Shown here one piece after another: positions 42,647 through 50,734 of a stretch of 50,790 nucleotides of DNA. Numbering within the stretch: position 1 is the first letter of the stretch; every line of letters starts with the position of its first letter. Position numbers and translations under genes: made by a program. Source of the stretch: Pseudomonadota bacterium (GTDB lineage: Bacteria; Pseudomonadota; Alphaproteobacteria; Rhizobiales; Xanthobacteraceae); assembly GCA_023423415.1 (NCBI GenBank), contig JAFAFP010000189.1:1-50790 (forward strand). Reading direction: 5' to 3'. The notes under the pieces were generated by a model, which saw nothing but the letters and a program-made list of their open reading frames with translations, was not told the origin of the DNA and searched no databases.

Positions 42647-43651
42647 GTGATTGATCAATCAAGGAAATTTTCCATCGCGCCGATGATGGAGTGGACTGAC
42701 ACCCATTGCAGATCGTTCCATCGTCTGCTGACCCGGCAGGCTTTGCTTTACACCGAGATGATCACCACGGGCGCTGTACTGCATGGCGACCGGCAGCGGC
42801 TGCTGCGCTTCGATGCGGCCGAGCATCCGGTGGCGCTGCAACTGGGTGGTTCGAAACCGGAGGATCTCGCTCAAAGCGCGCGCATTGCCGAGGATTTTGG
42901 CTATGACGAGGTCAATCTGAATGTCGGCTGTCCGTCCGATCGGGTACAGGAAGGTCGCTTCGGCGCCTGCCTGATGGCCGAGCCCGCTCTGGTCGGCGAA
43001 TGCGTCGCCGCGATGAAGAAGATCGTCACAATTCCGGTGACTGTGAAGTGCCGGATCGGCATCGACGAGCAGGACCCTGAAGAGGCGCTGGAGACTCTGA
43101 CGCAGGCTGTCAAAGCGGCAGGGGTGGATGCCCTGATCGTGCACGCCCGCAAAGCCTGGCTCGCAGGCCTTTCGCCGCGGGAGAACCGCGATATTCCTCC
43201 GCTCAACTACGATCGCGTCTATCGCCTCAAGAAGACACATCCGGAGCTGTCGATCTCCATCAATGGCGGCGTCAACTCGATTGAGGCCGCACGTGAGCAC
43301 CTCAATTTCGTCGATGGCGTGATGATGGGTCGCGCGGCCTATCAGGAACCATGGCGGCTATTGACTGTCGATCCCTTGCTGTTTGGAGAGAAAGCCGCAT
43401 TCGCAAGTTCCAAACAGGCGCTCGAAGCCTATTTTCCCTACATCGAACGTGAGCTGGCGAAGGGCACGCGCTTGCATTCCATGACACGGCACATCCTTGG
43501 CCTGTTTCATGCAGTGCCCGGCGCACGCGCGTTCCGCCGCCATATTGCGATCCACGCGGTGAAGCCCGGCGCGGGCATAGGTGTTCTGCGCGATGCGCTG
43601 AGCCTTGTTATGGACACGCCCGTACAGATGGCGCACACCGCAGCAGCCTGA
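42647..43651 (+). CDS. dusA: tRNA-dihydrouridine synthase DusA
   Basis: This encodes 334 residues from a GTG preceded by AGGAAGAG. FSIAPMMEWTDTHCRSFHRLL is the FMN-binding barrel entry. LNVGCPSDRVQEGRFGACLM holds the catalytic C95 that protonates the uridine. VTVKCRIGIDEQD, VHARKAWLAGLSPRENRDIPPL and SINGGVNS match DusA rather than DusB or DusC. The enzyme reduces U20/U20a of tRNA with FMN and NADPH. It is divergent from imuA and monocistronic or co-transcribed with the permease gene 35 bases downstream. Confidence 0.95.
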   Translation: MIDQSRKFSIAPMMEWTDTHCRSFHRLLTRQALLYTEMITTGAVLHGDRQRLLRFDAAEHPVALQLGGSKPEDLAQSARIAEDFGYDEVNLNVGCPSDRVQEGRFGACLMAEPALVGECVAAMKKIVTIPVTVKCRIGIDEQDPEEALETLTQAVKAAGVDALIVHARKAWLAGLSPRENRDIPPLNYDRVYRLKKTHPELSISINGGVNSIEAAREHLNFVDGVMMGRAAYQEPWRLLTVDPLLFGEKAAFASSKQALEAYFPYIERELAKGTRLHSMTRHILGLFHAVPGARAFRRHIAIHAVKPGAGIGVLRDALSLVMDTPVQMAHTAAA

Positions 43652-43686
43652 CGCGCCGCCCATCCGGGCCGGCTTCTCGGAGACAG

Positions 43687-44520
43687 ATGATGTTCGGCAT
43701 TCCGGCCGGCGAGCTGGCGCTGCTCGTTGTGGCAATTTTAATCGGCGGCGCGCTGACAGGCTTGCTTGCGGGATTGTTCGGTGTTGGCGGTGGCGCGATT
43801 ATCGTGCCGGTGCTCTACGAGATATTCCGCATCGTAGGCGTCGCCGACGATATCCGCATGCAACTTTGCGTGGGCACTTCGCTCGCCATCATCATTCCGA
43901 CATCGCTACGGTCTTTCGCTGCGCATCGAGCGCAGGGCAATCTGCCGATTGGCATTCTGCAAACCTGGATCGTGCCGATTGTGATCGGTGTCGTTTCCGG
44001 CGGGCTTTTAGCCGCCGTCGCGCCGTCTTCACTCTTCAAAAGCGCTTTTGTCGTGATGGCCTTTATGCTGAGTGCGAAATTCCTTTTTCCCACAAATAGC
44101 TGGCGTTTGGGCAAAACGTTGCCTGGACTGCCGCTGATGTGGATCTATGGAATGTTCATCGGGTTTTATTCAGCGCTGATGGGCGTTGGCGGCGGAGCTG
44201 TGGCCATCGTCATTCTCACGCTTTATGGGCAACCGATTCATACGGCTGTCGGAATATCGGCCGGTATTGGCGTGATCATCTCATTGGTTGGAACGATCGG
44301 GTTCGTCATCGCCGGCCTGCCGCATCAAGCGCTAATGCCGCCTTTGTCGCTGGGTTATGTTTCGCTGATTGGTTTCGCGTTGATGGCGCCGGTGAGTGCC
44401 TTCGCCGCTCCCTATGGGGCGCGCATCGCGCATCGATTGCCACGGCGCAAACTCGAGATGGCTTTTGGTATTTTCCTGTGTCTGGTCGGGGTGCGCTTCA
44501 TTATCAGCCTGATCGGATGA
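43687..44520 (+). CDS. TauE/SafE family sulfite exporter-like permease
   Basis: This encodes 277 residues; a second ATG follows at the next codon. GGAGA precedes the start. Eight or so TM helices can be seen. LIGGALTGLLAGLFGVGGGAIIVPVLYEIF near the N-terminus and GFYSALMGVGGGAVAIVILTLYG in the middle are the two copies of the family's Gly-rich repeat, so the internal duplication is intact. PLSLGYVSLIGFALMAPVSAFAAPYGARIAHRLP is also typical. Members move sulfite, sulfoacetate or other small anions, direction and substrate often unknown. The gene is close behind dusA with no terminator visible. Confidence 0.9.
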   Translation: MMFGIPAGELALLVVAILIGGALTGLLAGLFGVGGGAIIVPVLYEIFRIVGVADDIRMQLCVGTSLAIIIPTSLRSFAAHRAQGNLPIGILQTWIVPIVIGVVSGGLLAAVAPSSLFKSAFVVMAFMLSAKFLFPTNSWRLGKTLPGLPLMWIYGMFIGFYSALMGVGGGAVAIVILTLYGQPIHTAVGISAGIGVIISLVGTIGFVIAGLPHQALMPPLSLGYVSLIGFALMAPVSAFAAPYGARIAHRLPRRKLEMAFGIFLCLVGVRFIISLIG

Positions 44521-44527
44521 ACGGGGA

Positions 44528-45229
44528 TCACGGATAGCCGCGCATGATAAGCTTGTCGCCGCGGACTTCCCAGCTTTCCAACCGATCGAGAAAGCTCATG
44601 CCGAGCAGGCTGGTCCGCAATTGGCCTGGCTGCGCGATGAGGGCGGGGACCGAACGCTCGATCAGGCCGCCGACACCGATGCGGTCGAGAGTGACCGAAG
44701 CGGCGCGCGTGCGGCCATTGGCTGTGTCCACGGTCACGTTGTAGGTGAGCACTTCAAGCGGCAGGCCGGCAATCTTGGCGGCCTCCTGAGTCAGGACGAC
44801 CGCGCTTGCTCCGGTGTCCAGCACCATCGGGATGGTGCCGCCATTCACTTGCGTCGTGATACTGAATTCGCCAACACGCCCGCGCGCGATTTCGACAATG
44901 CGGCCGCTCGTTGCTGCACGCCCCGGTACGAGTTCGGCCATCAACCGGTCATAGACCGTGCGCAGTTCGAAGCGATACGTGTAGCCAAGCGCAAGCACCA
45001 GCGCGATGACTGCCCAGAGCAGCATGGCCTGCAGCGCCTTTGCAAAGCGCTCGCGGAAGATGACGAGAACGCTGCCGCCGAGAAAAACCAGGAATGCCAC
45101 CTTGACGGTCAGCGACGCAAAATCGTTGGTGGTCAGGCTGCCGATCGTTCCCTGCTCATGACGCACGAACAGAATGATCAGTGACAGGCCAAGACCGGTC
45201 AACAAGATCCAGAGTATCGGGCTACGCAA
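44528..45229 (-). CDS. membrane-bound clan AA aspartic protease (retropepsin-like)
   Basis: This encodes 233 residues from a TTG start; GAGGA eight bases upstream and the beginning of the first TM helix (LRSPILWILLTGLGLSLIILF) support it. The frame remains open for over 100 codons upstream, but that part overlaps the DUF1289 gene and reads as shadow. TMs are about 4-22, 38-57 and 67-85. The soluble domain has PMVLDTGASAVVLTQEAAKIAG with the single catalytic D138 in DTGAS, so it must dimerise as retropepsins do. LLGMSFLDRLESWEVRGDKLIMRG is the typical C-terminal end of this family. The active site faces the periplasm. Its substrate is unknown. The DUF1289 gene ends four bases upstream, suggesting an operon. 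Confidence 0.85.
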   Translation of the reverse strand: MRSPILWILLTGLGLSLIILFVRHEQGTIGSLTTNDFASLTVKVAFLVFLGGSVLVIFRERFAKALQAMLLWAVIALVLALGYTYRFELRTVYDRLMAELVPGRAATSGRIVEIARGRVGEFSITTQVNGGTIPMVLDTGASAVVLTQEAAKIAGLPLEVLTYNVTVDTANGRTRAASVTLDRIGVGGLIERSVPALIAQPGQLRTSLLGMSFLDRLESWEVRGDKLIMRGYP

Positions 45230-45233
45230 GCGA

Positions 45234-45434
45234 TCAATCCTCAGGCTGCACCGTCGCGCGCATCTTCGCGGCGGCGATTCGATCCGGCAACAATGCCATG
45301 ATGCGGCGACGTTCGCTGTCGGACATTGCGCCCCAACCGGCGATCTCTTCGATGGTGCGGCCGCAGCCGCGGCACAGTTTTGTGCCCGGCTCAAGGGTAC
45401 AGATATTGCTGCAGGGTGTTTCGATGGGGGCCAT
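45234..45434 (-). CDS. DUF1289 small cysteine-motif protein
   Basis: This encodes 66 residues from MAPIETPCSNICTLEPGTK. The cysteine pattern C-x3-C then C-x2-C in CSNICTLEPGTKLCRGCGRT is diagnostic and suggests a small zinc- or metal-binding knuckle, followed by EEIAGWGAMSDSERRRIMALLPDR. Family members are small cytoplasmic proteins of unknown function. An upstream TTG 15 codons earlier is possible but unnecessary. It precedes the aspartic protease by four bases. Confidence 0.85.
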   Translation of the reverse strand: MAPIETPCSNICTLEPGTKLCRGCGRTIEEIAGWGAMSDSERRRIMALLPDRIAAAKMRATVQPED

Positions 45435-45494
45435 GTCTGGAATAGGCTTGCCGTCGCCAACATAGGCGAGCGGCCGCAAAACACAACGAGACGC

Positions 45495-47066
45495 TTACGC
45501 GCGGCGGTCTGCCAGGGGGGCGTTGCGGCGGCTATTACGATCCTCGACTGGGTTTGTCGGTGCCTTGGGTTGCAGGGCCGGCGATGGTTCCGCAAGCGGC
45601 GCGAGGGCGGCCATGACCCGCTCGGGCGGTAGTGCGATGACGACTTCCGTGCCGACGCGCAATTTCGATTTCAGTGTGAAAGTACCGCCATGCAGATCGA
45701 CAAGGCTCTTGGCGATCGGCAGGCCAAGGCCTGCGCCCTGTTCCGCCGATTTGATTGCATTCGAGCCCTGACCGAACGAGGCGAGCACGACGGGAATTTC
45801 GTCTTCGGGAATACCGGGACCGGTGTCCTTGACGCTGAAATATTGTCCCCCGGACGCGGTCCACCCGACCTTGACCCAGATCTCGCCTCCTTGAGGGGTG
45901 AACTTGATCGCGTTCGACAGGAGGTTGAGCGCGATCTGTCGCAGCGCTCGCTCATCGGCCCACACGCGCGGCAAATCCGGTTCGAAATTTTCGTGGATCG
46001 TGATCAGACGGTTCTTCGCGCGCAGCTTCACGAGATGATGGCAGTCCTCCACAACCACAATCAGCGACACCGCTTCTTCATTGAGTTCGTAACGGCCGGC
46101 CTCGATGCGTGACAGATCGAGAATTTCATTGATGAGGCCAAGCAGATGCTGGCCTGAATCGTGGATGTCGTTCGAATAATCCTTGTAGGCCGCAACCGTA
46201 TGTGCGCCGAAAATCTCATTCTTCATCACCTCGGAAAATCCGAGAATGGCGTTCAGCGGCGTGCGCAACTCATGGCTCATCTGCGCGAGGAAGCGCGACT
46301 TCGAGATGTTGGCGGCTTCCGCGCGATGGCGCGCCTCGTCGGAAATAATCTTGGCCTGCTCGAGTTCGCCGATCAGCATGTCTTTTTCTGCACGCGCCTG
46401 CAGCGTTTGCAACGCGGAAGAATACAGACGATGCGCCAGCAGCAGGAAATAACCTTCGGCCGTCACGGCCATCGCCGCGAGGATGTAGTCGTGCAGAGTG
46501 CCCTTGACCATCAGGTTGGTGGCAACCGCGCAAGTCACCGGCAACGTCGCCGCGAATACGGCGATCGGCAGGCTGAATGCGAGCATGCTGGAGACGGCGA
46601 CCACCAGCAGCATCACGAACAGCATGAAGGTACCGGTGCCTTCGATCACGCCGATCGGCTGAACCAGATTGAACATCCAGGCGAGGCCGAAGAACAGATC
46701 GAGAGTGATGAAACGCAGTCGCCATGCCTTGATATTCACATCGAATTCGGACGTGGCGAGGAATTGCCTGCATTTGGCGACGATGATGGCGTGGATGACG
46801 AGCACGCTGACCGTCCAGATTGCCGCCGTTGTCGGTCCGGTCCAAAGCCCCGACAGAAATCCGACGGTAATCACGAGTAGGAGTACGACTAGCGAAGCGG
46901 AGAGGCGGTTCTGAGCGAACATCCGCATCAGTTCGTAGTCGAAGGCGGGGCGGGTGCCGGTGGTCGAGGTCAGCCGATCGCGGGCGTCGCGGACACGCTG
47001 CGCCGCAACGCGGCGCCGCTTCGCGGCAGCCTCCTCGCGCTGGTCGCTCGCGGTGCTGGTCGTCAT
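45495..47066 (-). CDS. DivJ-like membrane sensor histidine kinase
   Basis: This encodes 523 residues. The basic N-terminus is followed by about six TM helices between residues 57 and 212, with no large periplasmic loop. A short coiled coil (LIGELEQAKIISDEARHRAEAANISKSRFL) leads to FLAQMSHELRTPLNAILGFSEVM with H265. SNDIHDSGQHLLGLINEILDLSRIEAGRYEL is the PleC/DivJ/PdhS type of dimerisation domain. The ATPase has NLLSNAIKFTP, KDTGPGIPE and GAGLGLPIAKSL. Topology (multi-TM, no PAS) resembles DivJ, the DivK kinase. An Ala/Pro-rich tail follows. Identity as DivJ is inferred. The open upstream region carries two palindromic elements. Confidence 0.87.
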   Translation of the reverse strand: MTTSTASDQREEAAAKRRRVAAQRVRDARDRLTSTTGTRPAFDYELMRMFAQNRLSASLVVLLLVITVGFLSGLWTGPTTAAIWTVSVLVIHAIIVAKCRQFLATSEFDVNIKAWRLRFITLDLFFGLAWMFNLVQPIGVIEGTGTFMLFVMLLVVAVSSMLAFSLPIAVFAATLPVTCAVATNLMVKGTLHDYILAAMAVTAEGYFLLLAHRLYSSALQTLQARAEKDMLIGELEQAKIISDEARHRAEAANISKSRFLAQMSHELRTPLNAILGFSEVMKNEIFGAHTVAAYKDYSNDIHDSGQHLLGLINEILDLSRIEAGRYELNEEAVSLIVVVEDCHHLVKLRAKNRLITIHENFEPDLPRVWADERALRQIALNLLSNAIKFTPQGGEIWVKVGWTASGGQYFSVKDTGPGIPEDEIPVVLASFGQGSNAIKSAEQGAGLGLPIAKSLVDLHGGTFTLKSKLRVGTEVVIALPPERVMAALAPLAEPSPALQPKAPTNPVEDRNSRRNAPLADRRA

Positions 47067-47085
47067 TCGCCGGTCCCTGAAAATT

Positions 47086-47160
47086 CTAGTGTCCCGCAGC
47101 CGAAATTCGCCTAGCGTCCGCAGCGCAATGTGAGCGAATTTCGGATTCGAAGGGCACTAG
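47086..47160. repeat. 75-base imperfect palindromic intergenic element
   Basis: The ends CTAGTGTCCC and GGGCACTAG pair with one extra base, and inside them CCGAAATTCGC (47100-47110) and GCGAATTTCGG (47134-47144) pair perfectly. The structure, with CTAG at each tip, looks like a REP/MITE-like element. I recall similar CTAGTGTCCC elements in Bradyrhizobium-type genomes but cannot check copy number here. Confidence 0.75.
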
Positions 47161-47184
47161 TAACGTATTGATTCCAATGTGGTT

Positions 47185-47241
47185 TGGTTCAGAAATTCCC
47201 TTGATGGATTCGCAGCGTTAAGGAAGGAAATTTCTGAACCA
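47185..47241. repeat. second inverted repeat, 13-base arms
   Basis: TGGTTCAGAAATT (47185-47197) and AATTTCTGAACCA (47229-47241) are perfect complements with a 31-base loop. It lies between the first palindromic element and the GST gene. It could be a leader hairpin or another small repeat. Confidence 0.7.
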
Positions 47242-47326
47242 GCACACTGGGCCAAAGTCGCGCAAAAACCTTAAGGGCAAGGTTAATCAGACCCTTAAAA
47301 CTTGGGTAAAAAGGGGGAGTGCCGGG

Positions 47327-47938
47327 GTGAAGCTCTATGATGGTGGCCGCGCGCCCAATCCGCGTCGTGTCAGGGTGTTCCTGAAAGAGAAGGGCATCGA
47401 GGTGCCGATCGAGCCGGTCGATCTTGGCGCCATGCAGCACAAATCCGATCGCTACACGGCGCTGAACCCGCTTCAGCGGGTTCCGGCCCTTGAGCTGGAT
47501 GATGGAACGGTCATTACGGAATCGATCGCCATCTGCCGCTACTTCGAAGCGCTGTACCCGGAACCCGCCTTGTTCGGCCGCACGCCGCTCGAGATTGCAA
47601 CCATTGAGATGTGGCAGCGGCGGATCGAGCTCAACCTCATGCTCGGCATCGCCCAGGTTTTCCGGCATCTTCATCCCGGCATGAAGGGCTTCGAAGTCCC
47701 GCAAGTGCCCGCTTGGGGTGAGGCGAACAAGCCGCGGGTCCTTGATTTCCTTGGCCTGCTGGATCGCGAACTGGCGGGACGGCGCTTCGCAGCCGGGGAT
47801 TCCTATTCTGTTGCCGACATCACCGGCCTTATCGCGATCGATTTTTTGCGGGCGGCGAAGCTTCCGCTACCCGGCGAATTGACCCACGTGGCTCGCTGGC
47901 ATGCCGAGCTTTCGGCGCGCCCCAGCGCAGCGGCCTGA
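47327..47938 (+). CDS. glutathione S-transferase family protein
   Basis: This encodes 203 residues from a GTG preceded by GGGGGAG. The thioredoxin-like N-terminal domain begins MKLYDGGRAPNPRRVRVFLKEKG; the glutathione-binding TESIAICRYFE is present. NPLQRVPALELDDG carries the cis-proline VPAL. The all-helical C-terminal domain has FAAGDSYSVADITGLIAIDFLRAAKL, the N-capping box of GSTs. It should be a soluble dimer acting in detoxification or isomerisation; the substrate is unknown. The gene appears to be monocistronic, with a hairpin after it. Confidence 0.9.
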   Translation: MKLYDGGRAPNPRRVRVFLKEKGIEVPIEPVDLGAMQHKSDRYTALNPLQRVPALELDDGTVITESIAICRYFEALYPEPALFGRTPLEIATIEMWQRRIELNLMLGIAQVFRHLHPGMKGFEVPQVPAWGEANKPRVLDFLGLLDRELAGRRFAAGDSYSVADITGLIAIDFLRAAKLPLPGELTHVARWHAELSARPSAAA

Positions 47939-47958
47939 TCGTCTAATCGATTGATATC

Positions 47959-48000
47959 GTTATCCGAACGGAAGGTGTCGGCCATTGGCCGACCCATAAC
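47959..48000 (+). terminator. two-level hairpin after the GST gene
   Basis: GTTAT/ATAAC outer arms and an inner GTCGGCC-ATT-GGCCGAC stem form a 42-base structure 20 bases after the GST stop. No T-run follows, so it may be a weak terminator, or a structure in the leader of the caspase gene about 100 bases downstream. Confidence 0.4.
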
Positions 48001-48101
48001 GGGGAAATGTCGCATATCGGAGTCGCCTCCGTCCCGTGAACCGTCCGGGCTGCGCCGGCGACGAACCTTCGAGGCAATCGATTTTGCCATTGGAGGACGT
48101 C

Positions 48102-49784
48102 ATGTTTCGGAAGGGGTTCGCTTCGCTTGTTGTCGTCGCTGCCGCGACCGCAGTCCTGTGGGCTGGTTCTGCCAGCGCGCAAATCCGTACCGCCTCGCTT
48201 GATAGCAGTGCGGCAGTTCTCGCTGCTGCCAGCAGCGAAAACCGCATCGCGCTCGTGATTGGCAACTCTGCCTACACGAACAGCAAGCCGCTGAACAATC
48301 CGGCCAACGACGCGCAGGCGGTATCGCAACTGCTGAATACGGCCGGCTTCGAAGTCGTGATGGCCTTCGATCTTAGTCGCGATATCATGAAGCAGACGGT
48401 TGAGGAGTTCGCAGCCCGTATCAGTGAGAAGGGACCGAACACGGTTGCACTGGTTTATTATGCGGGACATGGCCTGCAGGTGGATGGCGAGAATTATCTG
48501 GTCCCGGTCGACGCCAAATTCGAAAGCGAGAATGACCCGGTCGAAAACGGCGTGAAGCTCGCCGATCTCATGGGCGCTCTGGAAGCTGTGCCGAGCAAAA
48601 CGCGCATCGTGATCCTGGATGCCTGCCGCAACAATCCGTTTGCGGTTTCGGGCGATACCGGCGGGAAGGGGCTTGCGATTGTCGATGCACCGTCCGGTTC
48701 GATTGTTGCGTATTCAACGGCCCCGGGTACCGAAGCGCTCGACGGCCTCGGTCGGCACAGCCCTTATGCGGCCGCGTTCATGCGAACCGTGAAGACACCC
48801 AATCTTCCGATCGAGCAAGTCTTCAAGAAAGTGCGGCTGCTGGTCAACGAGTCCACAGACAGCAAGCAGACCCCATGGGAAAGCTCCTCGCTGACCGCCG
48901 ATTTCATGTTCTTCACCAATGCCGTCAATGGCGCCGCTCCGGTACCGGCCGTCATACCTGCGAAGGTGACGGTCGCCGACCTCGGTTCACGTTCGGTCCG
49001 TGAAGCTTATGAAGTCGTGGTCGCCGAAGACGATGTCGAATACTACGAGGAATTCGTTCGCCTCTACCCGACCGATCCTCTCTGCGATCATATCCGCCGG
49101 CACCTTGCTCGCCGCAAGCAGATGGTCGCTTGGCAGACTGTGACGCACACCAACTCGCCAGATGCTTATGCGAGTTTTGTGTCCCGCTTTGCCGATAGCG
49201 ATCTCATTCGTGCCGCGCGCCGCCTACAGGAACGCCCACGGCTCGTGACCATAGCGTTCCCGAAGCGCAATGAAGGCCGCTTTGGCGACGGCCGCTTCGG
49301 TGTGGGTATCAAGATCGGCAATCTCGGCAATAATCGCCCGGTCATTGACTTCCTGAAGAGCGGCAATCGTGTCACGCCGTTCCCGAATGGGAACACGGGA
49401 ATCAACGGCTCCGGCCGGCCGAATGCCAACAACTCTGGCAACCGCGTCATCCCGTTCCCGAACGGAAACACAGGGATTAACGGTACAGGTCAGTCCAACG
49501 TCAGCCGTCCGGGGCAGGTCGCGAACCTGCCGCAGAATGGCAACCTCGGTATTAATCCCAGTGCTGGTCGTCCCATCATTCGGCCGAAGGTCGGTAATCA
49601 GGGCATCAATCCGAATGCGAGTCGTCCGATCATCAATCGGCCGCAAATCAGCAACCAGGGGATCAAGCGCCCGGCGATCCAGGCTCGGCCGTCCTTCCAG
49701 CCACGCGTAGTGAATGGAGGCGGAAACCGCTTTACCAATAGCGGTGGCGGTGGTGTCCGCTTTGGTCGGTTCGGTCAGCGTTAG
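48102..49784 (+). CDS. periplasmic caspase-like (metacaspase family) protein with repeat tail
   Basis: This encodes 560 residues from MFRKGFASLVVVAAATAVLW with a signal peptide ending near SASAQ; GGAGGA precedes the ATG. The p20-like domain starts ENRIALVIGNSAY. The catalytic dyad is visible: H123 in YYAGHGLQ and C175 in ILDACRNNPF. Residues about 295-380 are a helical region with two similar halves (AYEVVVAEDDVEYYEEFVRLYP; AYASFVSRFADSDLIRAARRL). From about 405 the chain is rich in Asn, Gly, Pro and Arg, with a near-identical 17-residue repeat at 420-436 and 445-461 and five GN-x-GI(N)-like units. Such proteins are common in rhizobia; substrates are unknown. The tail may bind glycan or wall. 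Confidence 0.9.
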   Translation: MFRKGFASLVVVAAATAVLWAGSASAQIRTASLDSSAAVLAAASSENRIALVIGNSAYTNSKPLNNPANDAQAVSQLLNTAGFEVVMAFDLSRDIMKQTVEEFAARISEKGPNTVALVYYAGHGLQVDGENYLVPVDAKFESENDPVENGVKLADLMGALEAVPSKTRIVILDACRNNPFAVSGDTGGKGLAIVDAPSGSIVAYSTAPGTEALDGLGRHSPYAAAFMRTVKTPNLPIEQVFKKVRLLVNESTDSKQTPWESSSLTADFMFFTNAVNGAAPVPAVIPAKVTVADLGSRSVREAYEVVVAEDDVEYYEEFVRLYPTDPLCDHIRRHLARRKQMVAWQTVTHTNSPDAYASFVSRFADSDLIRAARRLQERPRLVTIAFPKRNEGRFGDGRFGVGIKIGNLGNNRPVIDFLKSGNRVTPFPNGNTGINGSGRPNANNSGNRVIPFPNGNTGINGTGQSNVSRPGQVANLPQNGNLGINPSAGRPIIRPKVGNQGINPNASRPIINRPQISNQGIKRPAIQARPSFQPRVVNGGGNRFTNSGGGGVRFGRFGQR

Positions 49785-49804
49785 TCACACATACAGCTCA
49801 TAAG

Positions 49805-49830
49805 AGAAGGCCGGCATGAGCCGGCCTTCT
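49805..49830 (+). terminator. hairpin terminator after the caspase-like gene
   Basis: An 11-pair perfect stem AGAAGGCCGGC/GCCGGCCTTCT with an ATGA loop lies 20 bases after the stop. It can serve both converging genes, although there is no T-run on either side. Confidence 0.65.
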
Positions 49831-49864
49831 TCGCTGTTGTTGCAAGGGCAGCGCGTGAGCCCGA

Positions 49865-50734
49865 CTACCGCTCAAGACGCGCAATCAGGCTCGACGTATC
49901 CCAGCGCTTCCCGCCCATCGATTGCACCTCGGAATAGAACTGATCGACAAGCGCCGTGACCGGCAAATGCGCGCCGTTGCGGTTGGCTTCGGAGAGGCAG
50001 ATGCCGAGATCCTTGCGCATCCAGTCGACGGCGAACCCGAAGTCGAACTTGCCTTCGGTCATCGTCTTGTAACGGTTCTCCATCTGCCAGGATTGTGCCG
50101 CGCCCTTCGAGATCGTGGCGACCAGTTTTTCGATATCGAGACCGGCTTTCTTCGCGAAATGCAGGCCTTCCGACAGGCCCTGCACCAGACCGGCGATGCA
50201 GATCTGGTTGACCATCTTCGCGAGCTGTCCGGCACCCGCGTCGCCCATCAGGTTGCAGGCGCGAGCATAGGCTGCGATCACCGGCTCGGCGCGCGCGAAG
50301 ATATGAGCATCGCCACCGCACATCACCGTCAGCACGCCATTCTCGGCCCCGGCCTGACCACCGGACACCGGGGCGTCAATGACGGCGATGCCGCGCTCGT
50401 TGCCGGCTTTGTAGAGCTCGCGCGCGATCTCCGCGGAGGCGGTGGTGTGATCGACGAAGACAGCGCCTTTCTTCATGCCGGAGAATGCACCATCCGCGCT
50501 GAGCGTGACCTGACGCAGATCGTCGTCATTGCCGACGCAGCACATGACGAAATCCTGGCTCTCGGCGGCCAGTTTCGGCGTCGGTGCGCTCTTGCCGCCG
50601 AACTGCGCAACCCATTTGTCGGCTTTTGCTGCGGTGCGATTGTAGACAGTGACGTCATGGCCGCCTTTGGTCTTCAAATGTCCCGCCATCGGATAGCCCA
50701 TCACGCCCAAACCCAGAAACGCCACCTTCGCCAT
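49865..50734 (-). CDS. NAD(P)-dependent beta-hydroxyacid dehydrogenase (3-hydroxyisobutyrate dehydrogenase/GlxR-like)
   Basis: This encodes 289 residues from MAKVAFLGLGVMGYPMAGHL, with GGAGGA just upstream. GLGVMGYPMAGHL is the Rossmann dinucleotide loop; VYNRTAAKADKW follows and suggests NADP is possible. DAPVSGGQAGAENG is the substrate-binding signature and GAGQLAKMVNQI holds the catalytic Lys (K171 region). The C-terminal helical domain (FAVDWMRKDLGICLSEANRNGAHLPVT) is complete. The family reduces or oxidises short hydroxyacids such as 3-hydroxyisobutyrate or tartronate semialdehyde; the exact substrate cannot be told. The last 56 bases of the window are its upstream region. Confidence 0.92.
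   Translation of the reverse strand: MAKVAFLGLGVMGYPMAGHLKTKGGHDVTVYNRTAAKADKWVAQFGGKSAPTPKLAAESQDFVMCCVGNDDDLRQVTLSADGAFSGMKKGAVFVDHTTASAEIARELYKAGNERGIAVIDAPVSGGQAGAENGVLTVMCGGDAHIFARAEPVIAAYARACNLMGDAGAGQLAKMVNQICIAGLVQGLSEGLHFAKKAGLDIEKLVATISKGAAQSWQMENRYKTMTEGKFDFGFAVDWMRKDLGICLSEANRNGAHLPVTALVDQFYSEVQSMGGKRWDTSSLIARLER

Noticed and set aside
45230..45595. Upstream extension of the aspartic protease frame
   Set aside because: It overlaps the whole DUF1289 gene in another frame and reads as Arg/Pro/Ala-rich noise; the TTG with GAGGA fits the first TM helix.
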